Origin: an uncultured Litoreibacter sp.
GTDB lineage: Bacteria > Pseudomonadota > Alphaproteobacteria > Rhodobacterales > Rhodobacteraceae
Direction of reading: 5' to 3'
DNA: 7,980 nt
Assembly: GCA_937928335.1 (NCBI GenBank)
Contig: CALFWN010000290.1
Coordinates: forward strand, 1-7,980
Shown here: positions 5,919 to 7,980 of the stretch, one piece after another
Numbering within the stretch: the first letter of the stretch is position 1
Layout of the letters: each line of letters begins with the position of its first letter
Translations under genes and position numbers: made by a program
Notes under the pieces: generated by a model
Database searches by the model: none
The model's input: the letters and a program-made list of their open reading frames with translations, nothing else
What the model was told of the DNA's origin: nothing

Positions 5919-7352
5919 ATGGAGATGCCAGCCCCCGACGCCGCTGTTTTGGCCAGAAAAACCCAGCTGGTGGAGCGGTTGGGCGCGGTCCTGCCAGCCG
6001 ATGCCGTCATCCATGCCGAGCGCGAGCTGAAAGTCTATGAATGCGACGCGCTGACCGCCTATAAATGCCCGCCGCTCTGCGCCGTGCTGCCCGCCACCAC
6101 CCAAGAGGTCGCCGCCGTCCTGAAAATCTGCCACGAGATGGATGTCCCCGTGGTCCCGCGCGGCTCCGGCACCTCGCTGGCGGGCGGCGCTTTGCCCACC
6201 GCCGACAGCGTGATCCTGGGCGTGGCGCGGATGAACGATGTGCTGGAGACCAATTACGACGACCGCTACATCCGCGTGCAGACCGGGCGCACCAATCTCA
6301 GCGTCACCGGCGCGGTCGAGGAGAACGGCTTTTTCTACGCCCCCGACCCGTCTTCACAGCTGGCCTGCGCCATTGCGGGCAATATCGCGATGAATTCCGG
6401 CGGGGCGCATTGTCTGAAATACGGCGTGACCACCAACAACCTGCTGGGCGTCAAGATGGTGCAAATGGACGGCACCGTGATCGAGGTTGGCGGCGCGCAT
6501 CTGGATGCGGCGGGCTATGACCTGCTGGGCCTGATCTGCGGATCAGAGGGCCAGCTGGGTGTGGTCACGGAGGCTACGCTGCGCATCCTGCGCAAACCCG
6601 AAGGCGCCCGGCCCGTGCTGATGGGCTTTGACAGCAACGAGGTTGCGGGCACCTGCGTCTCCGACATCATCAAGGCGGGCGTGCTGCCCGTGGCGATCGA
6701 GTTCATGGACCGCCCTGTGATACGCGCGACCGAGGCCTTTGCCGGCGCGGGCTACCCTGATTGCGAGGCGCTGCTGATCGTGGAGGTCGAGGGCTCCGAC
6801 AAGGAAATCGACGAGCAGCTTGGCCTGATCCTGCAAATCGCCCGTAAGCACAACCCGGTGGAGCTGCGCGAAAGCACCAGCGCAGAGGAAAGTGCGCGCA
6901 TCTGGCTGGGCCGCAAATCCGCCTTTGGCGCGATGGGCCAGATCAACGACTATATGTGCCTTGATGGCACGATCCCCGTATCCTCCCTGCCGATGGTGCT
7001 GGGCCGCATTGGTGAATTGTCCCGGCAATACGGGCTGGATGTGGGCAATGTGTTTCACGCAGGCGACGGCAATATGCACCCGCTCATCCTGTTTGACGCC
7101 AATAAGGAGGGCGATCTGGAGCTGTGCGAGGCGATGGGCGCCGACATCCTGCGCCTTTGCGTCGAGGCAGGCGGCTGCCTGACCGGCGAGCACGGCGTCG
7201 GCATCGAGAAACGCGACCTGATGACCGCCCAGTTCGAGCCGCAGGATCTGGAGATCCAGATGCGGGTGAAAGACGTGTTCGACCCCAAATGGCTGCTGAA
7301 CCCCGCCAAGGTCTTCCCGCTGGCCTCCAGCGCCAGCCGTCGCGCGGCCTGA
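5919..7352 (+). CDS. glcD: Glycolate oxidase FAD subunit GlcD
   Basis: GlcD is the catalytic FAD-linked subunit of glycolate oxidase (GlcDEF), which oxidises glycolate to glyoxylate and passes electrons to the respiratory chain at the membrane. The 477-residue length is close to the roughly 500 of E. coli GlcD. The N-terminal FAD-binding (PCMH-type) domain spans about 50-230, with the pyrophosphate loop PRGSGTSLAGGA (80-91), DPSSQLACAIAGNIAMNSGG (143-162) and GSEGQLGVVTEATLRIL (208-224). The FAD-oxidase C-terminal domain follows, with NVFHAGDGNMHP (377-388), GCLTGEHGVGIEKRD (419-433) and FDPKWLLNPAKVFP (454-467). The ATG at 5919 has GGAG 7 bases upstream (5908-5911); another ATG two codons on is less well placed. 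A glcE gene follows after 32 bases, which favours glycolate oxidase over other D-2-hydroxyacid dehydrogenases of the same fold. The palindrome just upstream probably controls it. Confidence 0.93.
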   Translation: MEMPAPDAAVLARKTQLVERLGAVLPADAVIHAERELKVYECDALTAYKCPPLCAVLPATTQEVAAVLKICHEMDVPVVPRGSGTSLAGGALPTADSVILGVARMNDVLETNYDDRYIRVQTGRTNLSVTGAVEENGFFYAPDPSSQLACAIAGNIAMNSGGAHCLKYGVTTNNLLGVKMVQMDGTVIEVGGAHLDAAGYDLLGLICGSEGQLGVVTEATLRILRKPEGARPVLMGFDSNEVAGTCVSDIIKAGVLPVAIEFMDRPVIRATEAFAGAGYPDCEALLIVEVEGSDKEIDEQLGLILQIARKHNPVELRESTSAEESARIWLGRKSAFGAMGQINDYMCLDGTIPVSSLPMVLGRIGELSRQYGLDVGNVFHAGDGNMHPLILFDANKEGDLELCEAMGADILRLCVEAGGCLTGEHGVGIEKRDLMTAQFEPQDLEIQMRVKDVFDPKWLLNPAKVFPLASSASRRAA

Positions 7353-7384
7353 GGGCGTGGGATTTAGGTATTTGGAAAGCAGTG

Positions 7385-7980
7385 ATGATGTTTGAACCTG
7401 CGACAGAGCAGCAAGTGTCGGACGCGGTCAGAGACGCCACCGGCCCTTTGAAAATCCGCGGCGGCGGCACAAGACCCATCGGCAACCCGGTGACAGGCGA
7501 GGTGCTGAGCACCGCCAAGCTGACGGGCATTTCCCTCTATGAGCCCGGCGCGTTGACCATCGTGGCGCAAGCGGGCACGCCCCTGGCCGAGGTCGAGGCC
7601 GCGCTGTCCGCCGAGAACCAGCGCCTGCCTTTTGAGCCGATGGACCACCGGGGCCTTTTGGGCACCACGGGCGCGCCCACCATCGGCGGGGTGGTGGCCG
7701 CCAATATTGCAGGCCCGCGCCGCATTCAGGCGGGCAGCTGCCGCGACAGCCTGATCGGGGTGCGCTTCGTGGATGGCTCCGGCACCGCCATCAAGAACGG
7801 CGGCCGCGTCATGAAAAACGTCACCGGCTACGATCTGGTCAAGCTGATGGCGGGCAGCTACGGCACGCTGGGCGTGATCACCGAGGTCTCCTTCAAGCTG
7901 CTTCCGGGCATCGCCGCCAGCGCCACCATCTGCGTCGAGGGCAGCACGCCCGCCCGCGCGGTGGAGATCATGTCGCGCGT
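7385..7980 (+). CDS. glcE: Glycolate oxidase FAD-binding subunit GlcE, cut by window end
   Basis: The frame stays open from 7385 to the window edge, giving 198 complete codons of a protein that is usually about 350-400 residues, so the C-terminal part lies outside. GlcE is the second FAD-binding subunit of glycolate oxidase and acts with GlcD and the iron-sulfur subunit GlcF. Recognisable features are the FAD loop KIRGGGTRP (23-31), PTIGGVVAANIAGPRR (98-113) and the stretch GRVMKNVTGYDLVKLM (140-155) followed by GSYGTLGVITEVSFKLLP (157-174), all typical of GlcE. ATG codons at 7385 and 7388 and a GTG at 7382 are in frame. GGAAAG at 7374-7379 is 5 bases from the ATG at 7385 and 8 from that at 7388, so either ATG could be the start. 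The gene follows glcD after 32 bases with no terminator-like structure, so they form one operon. Confidence 0.92.
   Translation, partial: MMFEPATEQQVSDAVRDATGPLKIRGGGTRPIGNPVTGEVLSTAKLTGISLYEPGALTIVAQAGTPLAEVEAALSAENQRLPFEPMDHRGLLGTTGAPTIGGVVAANIAGPRRIQAGSCRDSLIGVRFVDGSGTAIKNGGRVMKNVTGYDLVKLMAGSYGTLGVITEVSFKLLPGIAASATICVEGSTPARAVEIMSR

Noticed and set aside
5919..7352. D-lactate or other D-2-hydroxyacid dehydrogenase instead of GlcD
   Set aside because: The fold is shared, but the immediately following gene is a clear GlcE, which pairs with GlcD in glycolate oxidase.

Overview
The window is about 7.7 kb of GC-rich DNA from what is most likely an alphaproteobacterium of the Rhodobacteraceae/Roseobacter type. 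This is inferred from the roughly 65% GC coding style, a moxR-type DUF4159/vWA gene pair, a DUF599 membrane protein, and a glcD-glcE glycolate oxidase operon. At the left edge sits about 225-230 bp of very different DNA: 74 of the first 230 bases are G or C (32%), there is no recognisable gene, and it joins the GC-rich DNA abruptly inside a coding sequence.

Layout. (1) Bases 1 to about 229: AT-rich segment with nested inverted repeats. (2) 242-2053 (+): the C-terminal two thirds of a DUF4159 membrane protein whose N-terminal part is missing at the junction. (3) 2055-4133 (+): a 692-residue membrane protein with a vWA domain and a degenerate glutamine-amidotransferase-like domain, one base after the previous stop codon. 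(4) 4188-4736 (+): an unrecognised exported protein with lower GC. (5) 4752-5108 (-): a small histidine-rich exported protein. (6) 5110-5820 (-): a DUF599 membrane protein, one base upstream of (5) in the same operon. (7) A 98-base divergent promoter region holding a perfect 9-bp inverted repeat (5863-5887). (8) 5919-7352 (+): glcD. (9) 7385 to the window end (+): glcE, cut off by the window edge.

How they work together. Genes 2 and 3 are the distal end of the envelope gene set usually found as moxR, DUF58, DUF4159 and vWA/GATase-like genes; the upstream members are not present here. Genes 5 and 6 form a small, probably translationally coupled operon for an inner-membrane protein and an exported protein of unknown function. 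GlcD and GlcE are the two FAD-binding subunits of glycolate oxidase, which converts glycolate to glyoxylate; the iron-sulfur subunit gene glcF would be expected just beyond the right edge. The palindrome between the divergent operons is a candidate operator for glc control.

Most of the window is conventional. The points most worth a second look are the left junction, the divergent-promoter palindrome, the intact metal-site motif combined with an active-site-less GATase fold in the 692-residue protein, and the unrecognised lower-GC exported protein.
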